Shown: piece after piece, positions 9,316 through 18,083 of the stretch | How positions within the stretch are numbered: the first letter of the stretch is position 1 | Layout of the letters: every line of letters starts with the position of its first letter | From: Nitrospirota bacterium | Lineage (GTDB): Bacteria; Nitrospirota; Thermodesulfovibrionia; Thermodesulfovibrionales; JdFR-88 | Reading direction: 5' to 3' | Assembly: GCA_021789735.1 (NCBI GenBank) | Contig: JAJYJB010000037.1 | Span: 1 to 24,465, forward strand | DNA length: 24,465 nucleotides | Made by a program: the position numbers and the translations under genes | The notes under the pieces: model-generated | Database searches by the model: none | What the model was told of the DNA's origin: nothing | The model's input: the letters and a program-made list of their open reading frames with translations, nothing else

Positions 9316-10293
9316 ATGGAAGACAACAGAGAACTGCTGCGGGAGGCCGAAAGGGTCTTGAAGGTGGAAGCCGATGCGCTGATGGCGCTCATCGGGGGCC
9401 TTGGCGGCGGCTTTTTAAAGACCGTCCGCATGATAGATGGCTGCAAGGGCAGGGTCGTCATAACCGGCATGGGCAAGTCCGGCCTCGTGGGCAAGAAGAT
9501 CGCCGCCACCTTCTCCTCGGTCGGGGTCCCTTCGCTTTTCCTCCATCCGGCGGAGGCGATCCACGGGGACCTGGGCATGGTCATGAGGGACGACGTGGTG
9601 CTGGCCATCTCCAACAGCGGAGAGACGGAGGAGCTTATAGCCATACTTCCGCACCTTAAACGCTTCGATGTGCAGCTTGCGGTGATGAGCGGCAATTGCG
9701 GCTCAACGCTCTGCCGGGCGGCGGACGCCGTGATAAGCATAAGCGTCAAGGAGGAGGCCTGCCCCATGGGCATAGTGCCCACCGCCTCTTCGACGGCGGC
9801 CCTTGCCATGGGGGACGCCCTTGCCGTTGTCCTCATAAAGAAAAGGGGTTTCAGGGAAGAGGATTTTGCCAGCCTCCATCCGGGCGGCAGCCTTGGGAAA
9901 AAGCTCCTGGTCACGGTGAAGGACCTCATGATATGCGGAAAGGACATGCCCTGCGTTTCGCCGGACACCCCCATGTCCGGGGTGATCCTGGAGATGTCAT
10001 CCAAGAGGCTTGGCATGACCCTGGTTGCTGACGGCTCCGGCATGGTCCAGGGGGTAATAACGGACGGTGACCTGAGAAGGGCCATAGAGCGCCACGGCAA
10101 GGACCTTTTCGATATGAAGGCCGGGGACCTGATGAGCAGGGGCCCCAAGTTCATACGGCCAGAAGAGCTTGCCGCCAGGGCGCTTGCCGTTATGGAGGCG
10201 CATTCGATCACGTCGCTTGCGGTCCTGGACGCCGCTGGCAGGGGCGCGGGCGTCATACATATCCACGATATTTTAAAGAAGGGCATTGCGTGA
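9316..10293 (+). CDS. kdsD: Arabinose-5-phosphate isomerase
   Basis: Interconverts ribulose 5-phosphate and arabinose 5-phosphate, the substrate for KdsA. The 325-aa protein has the KpsF/GutQ/KdsD layout: an N-terminal SIS sugar-isomerase domain (about 35-185, with VVITGMGKSGLVGKKIAATF, AEAIHGDLGM and SNSGETEE) and then two CBS domains (about 205-325). The conserved TASSTAALAMGDALAV and LHPGGSLGKKL segments are present. It starts 6 bases after the kdsA stop, has no clear ribosome site, and overlaps kdsC by GTGA. Confidence 0.96.
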   Translation: MEDNRELLREAERVLKVEADALMALIGGLGGGFLKTVRMIDGCKGRVVITGMGKSGLVGKKIAATFSSVGVPSLFLHPAEAIHGDLGMVMRDDVVLAISNSGETEELIAILPHLKRFDVQLAVMSGNCGSTLCRAADAVISISVKEEACPMGIVPTASSTAALAMGDALAVVLIKKRGFREEDFASLHPGGSLGKKLLVTVKDLMICGKDMPCVSPDTPMSGVILEMSSKRLGMTLVADGSGMVQGVITDGDLRRAIERHGKDLFDMKAGDLMSRGPKFIRPEELAARALAVMEAHSITSLAVLDAAGRGAGVIHIHDILKKGIA

Positions 10294-10850
10294 AAGGACA
10301 GGGTAAAAAAAATCCCATGGGCGTAAAAGCCCTTAAAGAGCGGGCCAAAAAGGTAAAGCTTCTCATATTCGACGTGGACGGGGTGCTCACCGACGGGGGG
10401 ATAATACTGGACGGGGACGGCGACGAATATAAAAAGTTCGACGTCCGGGACGGGCACGGCATAAAGCTGCTCCAGCGGTCTGGCGTGGAAGTGGCGATAA
10501 TAACCGGAAGGTATTCCAGGGTGGTAGAAAAACGGGCCGGCGAGCTGGGCATCATGGAGGTGTACCAGCGCTGCATTGAAAAGGTCCCGGCATATGAGGC
10601 GCTCATTGCAAAGATGGGGCTCTCCCCGGAGGAAACCGCCTATGTGGGAGACGATGTGGTCGATATCCCGGTGCTCAGGCGCGCGGGGCTTCCGGTCGCC
10701 GTTGCGGATGCCCATGAGGAAGCAAAAAGGCATGCGCTCATGATCACGAAGGCAAAGGGCGGCCGCGGGGCCGCCAGGGAATGCGTGGAATTCATACTGA
10801 AGGCCAAGGGGCTCTGGGATGGCATCATCGACTCCTACTGTAAAGCTTAA
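10290..10850 (+). CDS. kdsC: 3-deoxy-D-manno-octulosonate 8-phosphate phosphatase
   Basis: A HAD-superfamily phosphatase, 186 aa, that releases phosphate from Kdo8P to give Kdo. The nucleophile motif is FDVDGVLTDGG (D28, D30), followed by IITGR and by AYVGDDVVDIPVL (metal-binding acidic pair). The chosen GTG overlaps the kdsD stop codon and has AAGGG about 7 bases upstream. An ATG at 10317 is an alternative that would trim nine residues ahead of the fold. The operon order kdsB-pyrG-kdsA-kdsD-kdsC places all four Kdo steps together. Confidence 0.95.
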   Translation: MKGQGKKNPMGVKALKERAKKVKLLIFDVDGVLTDGGIILDGDGDEYKKFDVRDGHGIKLLQRSGVEVAIITGRYSRVVEKRAGELGIMEVYQRCIEKVPAYEALIAKMGLSPEETAYVGDDVVDIPVLRRAGLPVAVADAHEEAKRHALMITKAKGGRGAARECVEFILKAKGLWDGIIDSYCKA

Positions 10851-11364
10851 CTTGCCCACCATACTCACCTTAAGCAGGGTGCTTGTCATCCCTGTTTTCC
10901 TGTATGTCGCTCCGGACTACCCAATCGCGGGTGCGTCCGTTTTCGCGTTTGCCTCCATGACCGACTGGTTTGACGGCTATCTGGCCAGGAAGACCGGGGA
11001 CATTACGAAGTTCGGCATCCTGATGGACCCCATCGCGGACAAGTTCCTTGTCATCTCAGCCCTCATACTCATGGTGTATATGGAAGAGCTTGCGGTCTGG
11101 GTGGCCTCTGCCCTCATCCTGAGGGAGTTTCTGGTGACCGCCCTCCGGGTGGTGGCCTTGTCCAAGGGCATGGTCATGCCGGCGGAGATGGGGGGCAAGG
11201 TCAAGGCGGTCTTCCAGTTCCTGGCGGTGATTTGCCTTGTCCTGGACGGCAGGAGCTACGGCCCCCTTCACGATATCGGCACGGGCCTTATCTACCTGGC
11301 CCTGGCGCTTGCGGTCTTTTCCGGGATCAAATATACGATATCCTTCCGGAGGTCTTCGGTATAG
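10819..11364 (+). CDS. pgsA: CDP-diacylglycerol-glycerol-3-phosphate 3-phosphatidyltransferase
   Basis: An inner-membrane enzyme that makes phosphatidylglycerophosphate, the committed step to phosphatidylglycerol and cardiolipin. The CDP-alcohol phosphotransferase signature is complete: D49-x2-D52-G53-x2-A56-R57-x8-G66-x3-D70-x3-D74. The 181 aa with several hydrophobic helices are typical. The ATG at 10819 overlaps kdsC by 32 bases, with AAGGGG about 7 bases upstream; the start LNLPTILTLSR matches the family a few residues in. It directly precedes plsY, giving a lipid pair within the Kdo operon. Confidence 0.95.
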   Translation: MASSTPTVKLNLPTILTLSRVLVIPVFLYVAPDYPIAGASVFAFASMTDWFDGYLARKTGDITKFGILMDPIADKFLVISALILMVYMEELAVWVASALILREFLVTALRVVALSKGMVMPAEMGGKVKAVFQFLAVICLVLDGRSYGPLHDIGTGLIYLALALAVFSGIKYTISFRRSSV

Positions 11365-11369
11365 AGGAA

Positions 11370-11957
11370 ATGGGGAAGCCTGTCTTCCTTCTCGCATGTT
11401 ATCTGCTTGGCTCTTTGCCTTTTGGTCTTTTGATCGCGGGCGCCAGGGGCGTTGACCTCAGGAAGACCGGCAGCGGAAACATAGGGGCCACCAACGTGTT
11501 AAGGAGCGTGGGCAAATGGGCCGCGCTGTTCACCCTTCTTGGCGATTCGCTTAAGGGTGCGGCGGCGGTGTTCATCGCGAGACTCCTGGGCCTCGATGCC
11601 CTTTGGCAGGGCATGGCGGGGCTTTGCGCCGTGCTGGGCCACAACTTCTCAATTTTCCTGAAATTCAGGGGCGGAAAGGGAGTGGCGACGAGCCTGGGCG
11701 TTATCGCCTCCATCTCCCCGCTGTCCGGGGCCTTTGCCGTTGCCGTGTGGCTTTTGCTCGCCCTGTTGACCAGATATTCCTCCCTGTCCGCGCTTGTGGC
11801 CTTCGCGGCCCTGCCTGCGGCCGCGCATTTTCTGGGAGCTCCCGGGCCCGCGGTCCTGACTGCCTCGGCCCTTGCTCTCTTGATAATCGTGAGGCATACA
11901 GGCAATATAAAAAGACTCATCAACGGCGGTGAACGGAGAATTGGTGAGAAGGCATAG
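11370..11957 (+). CDS. plsY: Glycerol-3-phosphate acyltransferase PlsY
   Basis: A membrane enzyme that transfers an acyl group from acyl-phosphate to glycerol 3-phosphate, the first step of phospholipid synthesis. The 195-aa protein has the family motifs YLLGSLPFG, KTGSGNIGATNVLR and GHNFSIFLKFRGGKGVATSLG, and five or so hydrophobic helices. The ATG at 11370 has GAGG close by; the frame is open further upstream, but that part overlaps pgsA and lacks family similarity. Its end overlaps the start of the next gene by 14 bases. Confidence 0.95.
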   Translation: MGKPVFLLACYLLGSLPFGLLIAGARGVDLRKTGSGNIGATNVLRSVGKWAALFTLLGDSLKGAAAVFIARLLGLDALWQGMAGLCAVLGHNFSIFLKFRGGKGVATSLGVIASISPLSGAFAVAVWLLLALLTRYSSLSALVAFAALPAAAHFLGAPGPAVLTASALALLIIVRHTGNIKRLINGGERRIGEKA

Positions 11958-13650
11958 GCTTTTCAGGTTTTTTTCTTTTTCTGTTCTGGCGGCGCTCTTT
12001 ATCACCTTTTCGGCGGCGGCCTTGTGCATGGCCGCGCCGCAGGCCCCGCCGGCCGCCTTCAGCAATGTCCCCGCGCCCCCCAGGGAAAACGAGCCGCTCT
12101 CTTATGTGCTTATGGAAAGGGCCGCAAACGATCCGCCCCATGCCGTGGCCTTCCTGCAGCAGGCGCTTGAGGCGGCGCCCGATTTCCCGCCGGTCTATTT
12201 CAGCCTTGCGGCCCGCAAGTTCCGGGATTTTCCAGGCGGCCTTTTAAGCGGGTTCTATTATTGCATCCAGGGGTTCAAGGCCTACGGGAGGAACTGGTGG
12301 TGGGCCATGAACTTGTCCGGCCTCCTGGCCTTTGCCCTCGTCTGGTCTTTTTTCATTGCTCTCGCGGCGGCCGCCGCCCTGAGGTTTTACAGGGAGTTTC
12401 CGCTCTTGAAGCACGATATAAACGAGGACAGGAGACATTTCCTGCTGCTCCTGCTGCCTGCGGCCGGGGCTTTTTTTGGCCCCTTTTTCTTCGCGGCCTC
12501 CGTTTTTCTTCTGCTTGGCCTGTATTTCCAGAAGCGGGACCGCGTGCTTGTCTACCTGGTGCTGCTGTTTTTTGCCGTTGTGCCGTTCCTGTCAGGATGG
12601 GCTGAAAGCGTCTATCGCATGGCCACGCCGGGGATGCGCGCAGTGGTCGCTGTCAATGAGGGCACGGACAATTCGCTCGCCTTTGATACCCTTCAGGGCA
12701 GAAGGGATTTTGACGGCCTTTTTTCCTACGGTCTGGCCGCGGGCAGGGCAGGGGAGTTTCCCGATGCCGTTGCCGCCTTCAGCGCGGCCATAGACAAAAA
12801 AAAGGACGCGCGGGCATATGTGGACCTGGGCAACTGTTACTATCTGCTCGGCGAGCCGGACAAGGCCGGACAGCTGTACCGTACCTCCATCGGCATAAGG
12901 CCTGGCGCCGCGGCCTATTTCAACCTGGCCCGCATCAGCAGGGACCAGCTCGACTACAAAAAGGGAGACGAGCTTTACAGTCAGGCTGAAAGCATCAACC
13001 CTTCCAGGGTCTCCCGGTTCATGGGCTCGGCGGAGGAAGGTGCGCCTGGCGGCAGGCTGATGTATGGATCGCTTGGCATGCGGGACTTCTATGGCCTGTT
13101 CGGCAAAGTCCGCAGGGACGGCAGGGCTTCGTCACTGGGCCTGTACCCGTCCCTTCTTGCGCCGGCCGCCATCTTATTTGCCATATTTTTCTTTTTTTAC
13201 GGCAGAAAAGGCGGGGTGCGGGCGTTCAGGTGCTCCAGGTGCGGCAACATTCTTTGCGAAAGGTGCGAAAAGGAGCTCTACTGGGGCAGGATGTGCAGCG
13301 ACTGTTACCGCAGTCTTGTGAAGATAGAGGTCCTGGACCCCAAAAAGCGGGTGGCCAGGCTCCTCAAGATACACGGCGGCCAGTTGAAGCGCAGCGCGCT
13401 CATCAGGGCGCTGGGATTTGCCCCTCCGGGTATAGCCTATATTTACGGCGGCAATATATTGCAGGGGATGCTGATGCTGTGGGGCTTTCTCTTTTTCCTT
13501 CTGGCCGCGCTGCTTGACCCCCTGTTCACGGTGGGCCTTTCCACCCTGGGGCATGCCTGGCTTGATTACGTGGCGGCTATCGGGATAGGCCTGCTGTATG
13601 TACTGTCCTTTGCCGGTATCAGGAGGAGGCAGGGGCGCGAATGGCTCTAG
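11944..13650 (+). CDS. Polytopic membrane protein with TPR region and cysteine zinc-finger
   Basis: Not a family I can name; 568 aa. Features in order: an N-terminal signal or anchor helix (about 6-30); a short TPR-like region; three hydrophobic spans between about 120 and 225; a loop with TPR units (about 255-350, including AYVDLGNCYYLLGEPDKAGQLY and AAYFNLARI); another membrane span (LLAPAAILFAIFFFFY); a zinc-finger-like cluster (CSRCGNILCERCEKE, then MCSDCY); and two or three closing membrane spans. The GTG at 11944 is chosen because GGAG lies 5 bases upstream; a GTG at 11929 is in frame. It ends 10 bases inside the next gene, so the two are probably translationally coupled. Confidence 0.75.
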   Translation: MRRHRLFRFFSFSVLAALFITFSAAALCMAAPQAPPAAFSNVPAPPRENEPLSYVLMERAANDPPHAVAFLQQALEAAPDFPPVYFSLAARKFRDFPGGLLSGFYYCIQGFKAYGRNWWWAMNLSGLLAFALVWSFFIALAAAAALRFYREFPLLKHDINEDRRHFLLLLLPAAGAFFGPFFFAASVFLLLGLYFQKRDRVLVYLVLLFFAVVPFLSGWAESVYRMATPGMRAVVAVNEGTDNSLAFDTLQGRRDFDGLFSYGLAAGRAGEFPDAVAAFSAAIDKKKDARAYVDLGNCYYLLGEPDKAGQLYRTSIGIRPGAAAYFNLARISRDQLDYKKGDELYSQAESINPSRVSRFMGSAEEGAPGGRLMYGSLGMRDFYGLFGKVRRDGRASSLGLYPSLLAPAAILFAIFFFFYGRKGGVRAFRCSRCGNILCERCEKELYWGRMCSDCYRSLVKIEVLDPKKRVARLLKIHGGQLKRSALIRALGFAPPGIAYIYGGNILQGMLMLWGFLFFLLAALLDPLFTVGLSTLGHAWLDYVAAIGIGLLYVLSFAGIRRRQGREWL

Positions 13651-14696
13651 AAGGCACACTTAAGGAGTTCGGGCTCACCGATATCCTCCAGCTCATATAC
13701 TACCAGCGGAAAACGGGCGTGCTGACAGTGGAGGCGGGTTTTGACCGCATCAGGATACTCTTTTATGAAGGCAACATAGTCTTTGTGGAGTCCAGCAGGC
13801 GTACGGAGTCCAGGATGGGCAGGCTGCTTCTTAAAAAGGGGCTTATCAGCGAGGAGGACCTGGACGCCGCCCTGGCCCAGCAGAAGGCCACAGGGGCAAA
13901 GCTTGGGAACGCGCTGGTAAAGATGGGCGCCATCTCGGGCGAGAGCCTCAAAGACACGCTTGTGCAGCAGTTCACCGAGCTCATCAGCTATCTTTTCACC
14001 TGGAGGCAGGGCCGGTACGAGTTCAAGCCCCAGGGCATCCCGATGGACAAGGACATCCCCATATCCCTCGATACGCAGCACATCCTTATGGAGGGCTTGA
14101 GGATCCTGGACGAATGGTCCGCCGTGGAAGGGAAGATCACGCTGGAGAGCGTATTCACAAAGACCCAGGCGCCCCCGGTGGAACTGGATGAGACCGGCAA
14201 GCAGGTATATGAGCTCGTTGACGGCGAAAACGACGTCAGCGCCATCTCCGGCATAAGCGGAGTTGACAGCTTCAGGATATCAAAGACCCTCCTGGAGCTT
14301 TACGAAAGGGGTCTTGTAGAAAAAAAGTCCAACGGCAAAAAGCCTGAGCCCGTCCCTTCAAAGGCCGCCCCGAAGGGCAGGAAGCTGCCTCCTTTCATCC
14401 TGGAAGGGACTCTGGCCGTCCTGTTCCTGCTGTCCGCGGCCGCCTTCTATGCCGGATACCAGGCGCACCCCGTGATCTCCAAAACTTATGCGGCCTCTGC
14501 CGCGATAGACAGGCTCCGGTTCGGGGTCGAGGTATACAAGGTGGAAAACGGCAGGTACCCGGCCGGGCTCGAGAGTGTCGGCCCCACGATAGACCCGTGG
14601 GGCAATCCCTATGACTACAGGGTGACCGGCTCGGGCTTCACCATCGTCTCGTACGGTCCGGACGGCGTGCCCGGAAAAGGAGACGACATCCACTGA
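13641..14696 (+). CDS. DUF4388 (PATAN) protein with MshEN-like middle and pseudopilin-like C-terminal domain
   Basis: A 351-aa protein of unusual architecture. Residues 1-50 look like a DUF4388/PATAN domain (LEGTLKEFGLTDILQLIYYQ, then GVLTVEAG). Residues 57-105 resemble the N-terminal domain of type II secretion/pilus ATPases (MGRLLLKKGLISEEDLDAAL, then LGNALVKMGAIS). Residues 180-228 look like a winged helix. A single membrane span follows at 251-272, and 280-351 resemble the GspG major pseudopilin: NGRYP, DPWGNPYDY and SYGPDGVPGKGDD. The start overlaps the previous gene by 10 bases. A signalling or envelope-scaffold role is possible, but function is unknown. Confidence 0.8.
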   Translation: MALEGTLKEFGLTDILQLIYYQRKTGVLTVEAGFDRIRILFYEGNIVFVESSRRTESRMGRLLLKKGLISEEDLDAALAQQKATGAKLGNALVKMGAISGESLKDTLVQQFTELISYLFTWRQGRYEFKPQGIPMDKDIPISLDTQHILMEGLRILDEWSAVEGKITLESVFTKTQAPPVELDETGKQVYELVDGENDVSAISGISGVDSFRISKTLLELYERGLVEKKSNGKKPEPVPSKAAPKGRKLPPFILEGTLAVLFLLSAAAFYAGYQAHPVISKTYAASAAIDRLRFGVEVYKVENGRYPAGLESVGPTIDPWGNPYDYRVTGSGFTIVSYGPDGVPGKGDDIH

Positions 14697-14740
14697 TGAG
14701 GTGCCTATGAGATGGATGTCCGGCTGCAATCGGGGTGATC

Positions 14741-15427
14741 ATGACAGATAGAAAAAAAGCGGTTGTGCTTTTAAGCGGAGGGCTTGACTCGGCAACTGCG
14801 GCCGCCATTGCCGGGCATGAGGGCTACACGCCATACGCGCTCAGCTTCAGTTATGGGCAGAGACACGCCCGGGAGCTTGAGTCCGCGCGCGCTGTGGCCA
14901 AATCCCTTGGGATAACCGGGCACCTCCTCATGAGTTTCGACATGGGGCTGATAGGCGGCTCCGCGCTCACCTCCTCCATCGATGTCCCCAAGGGCGAGGC
15001 CCCCTCCGCCGGGGCGATACCCGTTACCTATGTGCCAGCCAGAAACACCGTGTTTTTGTCGTTTGCGCTGGCATGGGCCGAGACCCTCGAGGCCGCGGAC
15101 ATCTTCATGGGCGCAAACGTGATGGACTACAGCGGCTATCCCGATTGCAGGCCCGAGTACCTGGCCGCCTTCGAGCAGATGGCAAACCTGGCGACAAGGG
15201 CGGGCGTGGAAGGCCGGATAAGGTTCAGGGTGCATGCGCCGCTGCTGCACATGACAAAGGGGGAGATCATCAGAAAAGGCATGGAACTGGGGGTGGACTA
15301 TTCTCTTACCTGGAGCTGCTACGACCCGCTGCCCTCGGGGCGGCCCTGCGGCAGGTGCGACAGCTGCCTTTACCGGGCAAAGGGGTTTTCCGATGCGGGC
15401 GTCCCGGACCCGCTCCTTGAAAAATGA
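14741..15427 (+). CDS. queC: 7-cyano-7-deazaguanine synthase
   Basis: An ATP-dependent enzyme of queuosine synthesis that converts 7-carboxy-7-deazaguanine to preQ0. The PP-loop SGGLDS is at residues 12-17 and is followed by [17 protein letters not shown] and [17 protein letters not shown] fit the family, and the C-terminal zinc ligands are in WSC and CGRCDSC. The ATG at 14741 is preferred over the in-frame GTG at 14735 because GGGGTGAT, a match to the 16S tail, precedes it. It is the last gene of the plus-strand run, 44 bases after the DUF4388 gene, and its product is unrelated to envelope work. No preQ1 riboswitch is visible. Confidence 0.96.
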   Translation: MTDRKKAVVLLSGGLDSATAAAIAGHEGYTPYALSFSYGQRHARELESARAVAKSLGITGHLLMSFDMGLIGGSALTSSIDVPKGEAPSAGAIPVTYVPARNTVFLSFALAWAETLEAADIFMGANVMDYSGYPDCRPEYLAAFEQMANLATRAGVEGRIRFRVHAPLLHMTKGEIIRKGMELGVDYSLTWSCYDPLPSGRPCGRCDSCLYRAKGFSDAGVPDPLLEK

Positions 15428-15441
15428 GCCGCCTCCTTTTT

Positions 15442-15488
15442 GCTTGGCGTTGCAGGTTTTTCATCAAGCGGCGCCAGACTGTTTTTTT
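15442..15488 (+). terminator. Possible terminator of the kds-queC operon
   Basis: GCTTG (15442-15446) can pair with CAAGC (15465-15469). Alternative short stems overlap it, and seven T follow at 15482-15488. The T-run is about 12 bases from the stem, so the call is weak. Confidence 0.3.
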
Positions 15489-15499
15489 GTTGCCTGAAG

Positions 15500-15530
15500 T
15501 TGAAATAAAGGCCCCGCCTGTGATAGTTTA
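15500..15530 (+). promoter_or_regulatory. Candidate hisG promoter
   Basis: TTGAAA (15500-15505) is followed after 16 bases by GATAGT (15522-15527) with a TG extension. An overlapping TAGTTT (15525-15530) ends 6 bases before the hisG ATG. Either implies a leader of only a few bases. Confidence 0.45.
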
Positions 15531-15536
15531 GTGGTC

Positions 15537-16418
15537 ATGCCTGTTGAGAAGAAACTTAAGATCGGGCTCCCAAAAGGGAGCCTTCAGGAATCCACGCTGA
15601 AGCTTTTCAGGAAAGCCGGATATCACATATCCGTCTCTTCGCGTTCGTACTATCCGTCATTCGATGACCCGCAGATAGAGGCCATGCTCATAAGGGCGCA
15701 GGAGATGGCCGGGTACGTGGAAAAAGGGATACTGGACTGCGGGCTGACCGGCAGGGACTGGATACTGGAGCAGAACGCGGACGTGCAGGAAGTGGCGGAG
15801 CTTATCTACGCAAAAGAGGGGCTCAAGCCGGTAAAGTGGGTCGTGGCGGTGCCCCAGAACTCTTCCATAAAGAAGCTCAGGGACTTAAACGGCAAGCGCG
15901 TCTCAACGGAGCTCGTAAGCTACACGAAGAGGTATCTCAGGAAAAACGGCGTGAGGGCGGATGTGGAGTTTTCCTGGGGGGCAACCGAGGTGAAGCCGCC
16001 GCACCTTGCCGACGCCATAGTGGAGCTCACGGAAACGGGCAGCTCTCTGCGGGCGAACAACCTGCGCGTGGTCGAAACGATGCTTGAGTCCAGCACGCGC
16101 TTTGTCGCAAACAGAAAAGCCTGGAAGGACCGCTGGAAAAAGCAGAAGATGGAAAATCTGGTGCTGCTGCTCAAGGGCGCGCTTGCGGCCGAGGAGAAGG
16201 TCGGCCTCAAGATGAACGTGCCGGAAAGGCAGCTGGACCGGGTGCTGAAATGTCTGCCCTCGATGAACTCGCCCACCATATCCTTGCTTACCGAGAAGGG
16301 ATGGTACGACCTGGATGTGGTCATAGACGAAAAGACCGTCAGGGACCTCATTCCGGAGCTCAAGCGCGCCGGGGCCACGGGCATAGTGGAGTACCAGCTC
16401 AATAAGGTCATCCCCTAG
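15537..16418 (+). CDS. hisG: ATP phosphoribosyltransferase, long form
   Basis: Catalyses the first step of histidine synthesis, joining ATP and PRPP. At 293 aa it is the long form, with the two-lobed catalytic part ([46 protein letters not shown] with the PRPP loop [11 protein letters not shown]) and a C-terminal regulatory domain (about 218-290, with [18 protein letters not shown]), so it should be histidine-inhibited and need no HisZ. The ATG at 15537 is chosen; a GTG two codons earlier is possible. No ribosome site is visible and no other his genes are nearby. Confidence 0.97.
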   Translation: MPVEKKLKIGLPKGSLQESTLKLFRKAGYHISVSSRSYYPSFDDPQIEAMLIRAQEMAGYVEKGILDCGLTGRDWILEQNADVQEVAELIYAKEGLKPVKWVVAVPQNSSIKKLRDLNGKRVSTELVSYTKRYLRKNGVRADVEFSWGATEVKPPHLADAIVELTETGSSLRANNLRVVETMLESSTRFVANRKAWKDRWKKQKMENLVLLLKGALAAEEKVGLKMNVPERQLDRVLKCLPSMNSPTISLLTEKGWYDLDVVIDEKTVRDLIPELKRAGATGIVEYQLNKVIP

Positions 16419-16428
16419 GACGAGCGCC

Positions 16429-16467
16429 GGGGGCCAAACAGGCCGCCCTCAAGATTTTTTCTTTTTT
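16429..16467 (+). terminator. Intrinsic terminator of hisG
   Basis: GGGGGCC (16429-16435) pairs with GGCC-g-CCC (16441-16448) around AAACA with one bulged G, followed by T-rich sequence (16455-16467). It starts 10 bases after the hisG stop. Confidence 0.6.
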
Positions 16468-16591
16468 TCAAAAAACCCGGGTTGTCCGCTTTTTTTGGGG
16501 AATTCCTGATTTTCAGAGAGGTTCCAATTTGATCGGACCTTCATTTCCGGCCCTGAAAAATTTCCTCTGCATGAAGGGAAACGGACGCTGC

Positions 16592-16924
16592 CTAAAGCAA
16601 TATCCGGCGGTGGAAATGTTCCGGCCTGGCCATCATGTGGTGCCATAATATGCCAAGGCCCACAAAATAGACCGCCGGGGAGACGACCAGAACGCATACA
16701 AGCTGGGCCACGCCCGCGCCGACCCGCCCCTTTACCATGTTGATTATGGAGATTATGAAGGCAGCCACGTTCAGGGCCCATCCTATCGGGCCGATGCCTG
16801 GCACCGGTATGAGGAAGAGCGCCCAGGCGATGGCCAGGCATATCCAGCCTGCCTTTACCGGAGGGCTGCTGGCATCAATATGCGTTTCTTCTCCTGCCGC
16901 TTTTTTTTCTGGCTGTTCTTCCAT
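16592..16924 (-). CDS. Small hypothetical membrane protein
   Basis: Unrecognised 110-aa protein. A charged, probably cytoplasmic N-terminus (1-24) precedes two or three hydrophobic segments: about 25-42, 45-64 (ending in NMVKG) and 70-95. The tail is basic and His-rich (HHMMARPEHFHRR). It converges on hisG and stands alone. The start has no ribosome site, but a perfect TATAAT lies 11 bases upstream. Confidence 0.7.
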   Translation of the reverse strand: MEEQPEKKAAGEETHIDASSPPVKAGWICLAIAWALFLIPVPGIGPIGWALNVAAFIISIINMVKGRVGAGVAQLVCVLVVSPAVYFVGLGILWHHMMARPEHFHRRILL

Positions 16925-16935
16925 GATGGTCTGAA

Positions 16936-16941
16936 ATTATA
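16936..16941 (-). promoter_or_regulatory. -10 box of the small membrane protein gene
   Basis: TATAAT on the minus strand, 11 bases before the ATG at 16924. No good -35 box is visible at 16-18 bases. The predicted leader is about 5 bases. Confidence 0.45.
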
Positions 16942-17019
16942 ACAGAATGTCCGGTCAGCGGTTTTTTGTAACTGAAGCAGGGAAAGACGCAAAAAAGGGC
17001 GTGGAAAGGAAAGTCGCCG

Positions 17020-18072
17020 TTACCTGCCGGTTTGCCCCCCGGCCATTAAAGCGGGCCCGTCCGGCACGACCACCACTTTGAGCGATCCGGACCCGCCCGC
17101 CGCAAGCGCGAACCCTTTTTGTATCTCCGAAAGCGAAACGGTGTGCGTCACCATCCTTTTTACGTCCACGCTCCCCTTTTCTATAAGCGACAGGGCTTCC
17201 CTCAGGTCGCCGGGCGCGGCCCCGTAAGAGAACATTACCGTTATCTCGTCCCTCCAAAAGCCCATAGAGGGGAGGCTTATGTCCTCGCGCGGCACCGCGA
17301 AAAAAAGGACGGTCCCCCTCCTGTCCACGGAGCAGACAGCATGCCGGACGGCCTGGCTTGCCCCGGCGCACACGATGACACGGTCCGCGAGCCTGCCGTT
17401 GTTCCTTTCCTTAAGCGCACCGGCCGAGTACGCGTCCGCATGGAACACGTGGTCTGCCCCGATGAGCTCCGCGGCCTTGTCCAGCCGGTATCCGTTTATG
17501 TCAGTTGCGAAGACGGCAGCGCCCTTCAGCCTGGCCATCTGGATGTGCAGGAGCCCCGAGACCCCGGAGCCGATCACAAGCGCCGTATGTCCGCTTTCCA
17601 CACGCGCGCGGCCCTGTCCGGCAACCACGCACGCGAGGGGCTCTATCATCGCCGCCTCTTCGAAGCTGACGTTTGCGGGCAGCAAAAGGGTGCCGTGCCT
17701 TACGTTCATTGCGGGCACGCGTATGTATTCAGAAAACCCGCCCGGCTCGTAATTGCCCGTATGGAGCGCTTCGCATGCCGTGTAATCGGAGGCCCTGCAG
17801 CGATGGCATTCGTAGCACGGCACATGGTGGGAGACAAACACCCTGTCGCCTTTTTTGAGGTCCTTCACGCGGCTTCCGGCGGCGATGACCTCGCCCGCCA
17901 TCTCATGCCCCAGGACGCGCGGGGCCTTCTGCTGCCTGTACCACTCCATGACGTCCGTGCCGCAGATGCCGCAGGCCATCATTCTTACAAGTATCTCGTC
18001 TTCCGATATGGCGGGCGCCGGACGCTCCTCGATGCGGAGGTCGGTATTGCTGAAATACACAGCCACTTTCAA
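17020..18072 (-). CDS. Zinc-dependent medium-chain alcohol/polyol dehydrogenase
   Basis: A 350-aa MDR-family NAD(P)-dependent dehydrogenase of the sorbitol/threonine dehydrogenase type. Catalytic zinc ligands are C37 (GICGTD) and H56-E57 (GHE), with E144 in IEPLACVVAG. The structural-zinc cysteines are C86, C89, C92 and C100. The Rossmann loop is GSGVSG (168-173), and an Asp after the second strand (ATDING) suggests NAD. The frame is open further upstream, but that part overlaps the aldolase gene. The TTG at 18072 is chosen because GAGGG lies 6 bases upstream and the protein then begins as family members do. It follows the aldolase stop by 11 bases, so the two enzymes probably act in one pathway. 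The substrate is not known. Confidence 0.9.
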   Translation of the reverse strand: MKVAVYFSNTDLRIEERPAPAISEDEILVRMMACGICGTDVMEWYRQQKAPRVLGHEMAGEVIAAGSRVKDLKKGDRVFVSHHVPCYECHRCRASDYTACEALHTGNYEPGGFSEYIRVPAMNVRHGTLLLPANVSFEEAAMIEPLACVVAGQGRARVESGHTALVIGSGVSGLLHIQMARLKGAAVFATDINGYRLDKAAELIGADHVFHADAYSAGALKERNNGRLADRVIVCAGASQAVRHAVCSVDRRGTVLFFAVPREDISLPSMGFWRDEITVMFSYGAAPGDLREALSLIEKGSVDVKRMVTHTVSLSEIQKGFALAAGGSGSLKVVVVPDGPALMAGGQTGR

Positions 18073-18083
18073 AGAGATGCCCT

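Noticed and set aside
9087..10889. 600-codon open frame on the minus strand
   Set aside because: Antisense to kdsD and kdsC, with Ser/Ala/Met-rich low-information sequence typical of a shadow frame.
14697..14740. preQ1 riboswitch before queC
   Set aside because: The gap is only 44 bases and lacks the expected pseudoknot layout; queC appears to be translated from the operon message.
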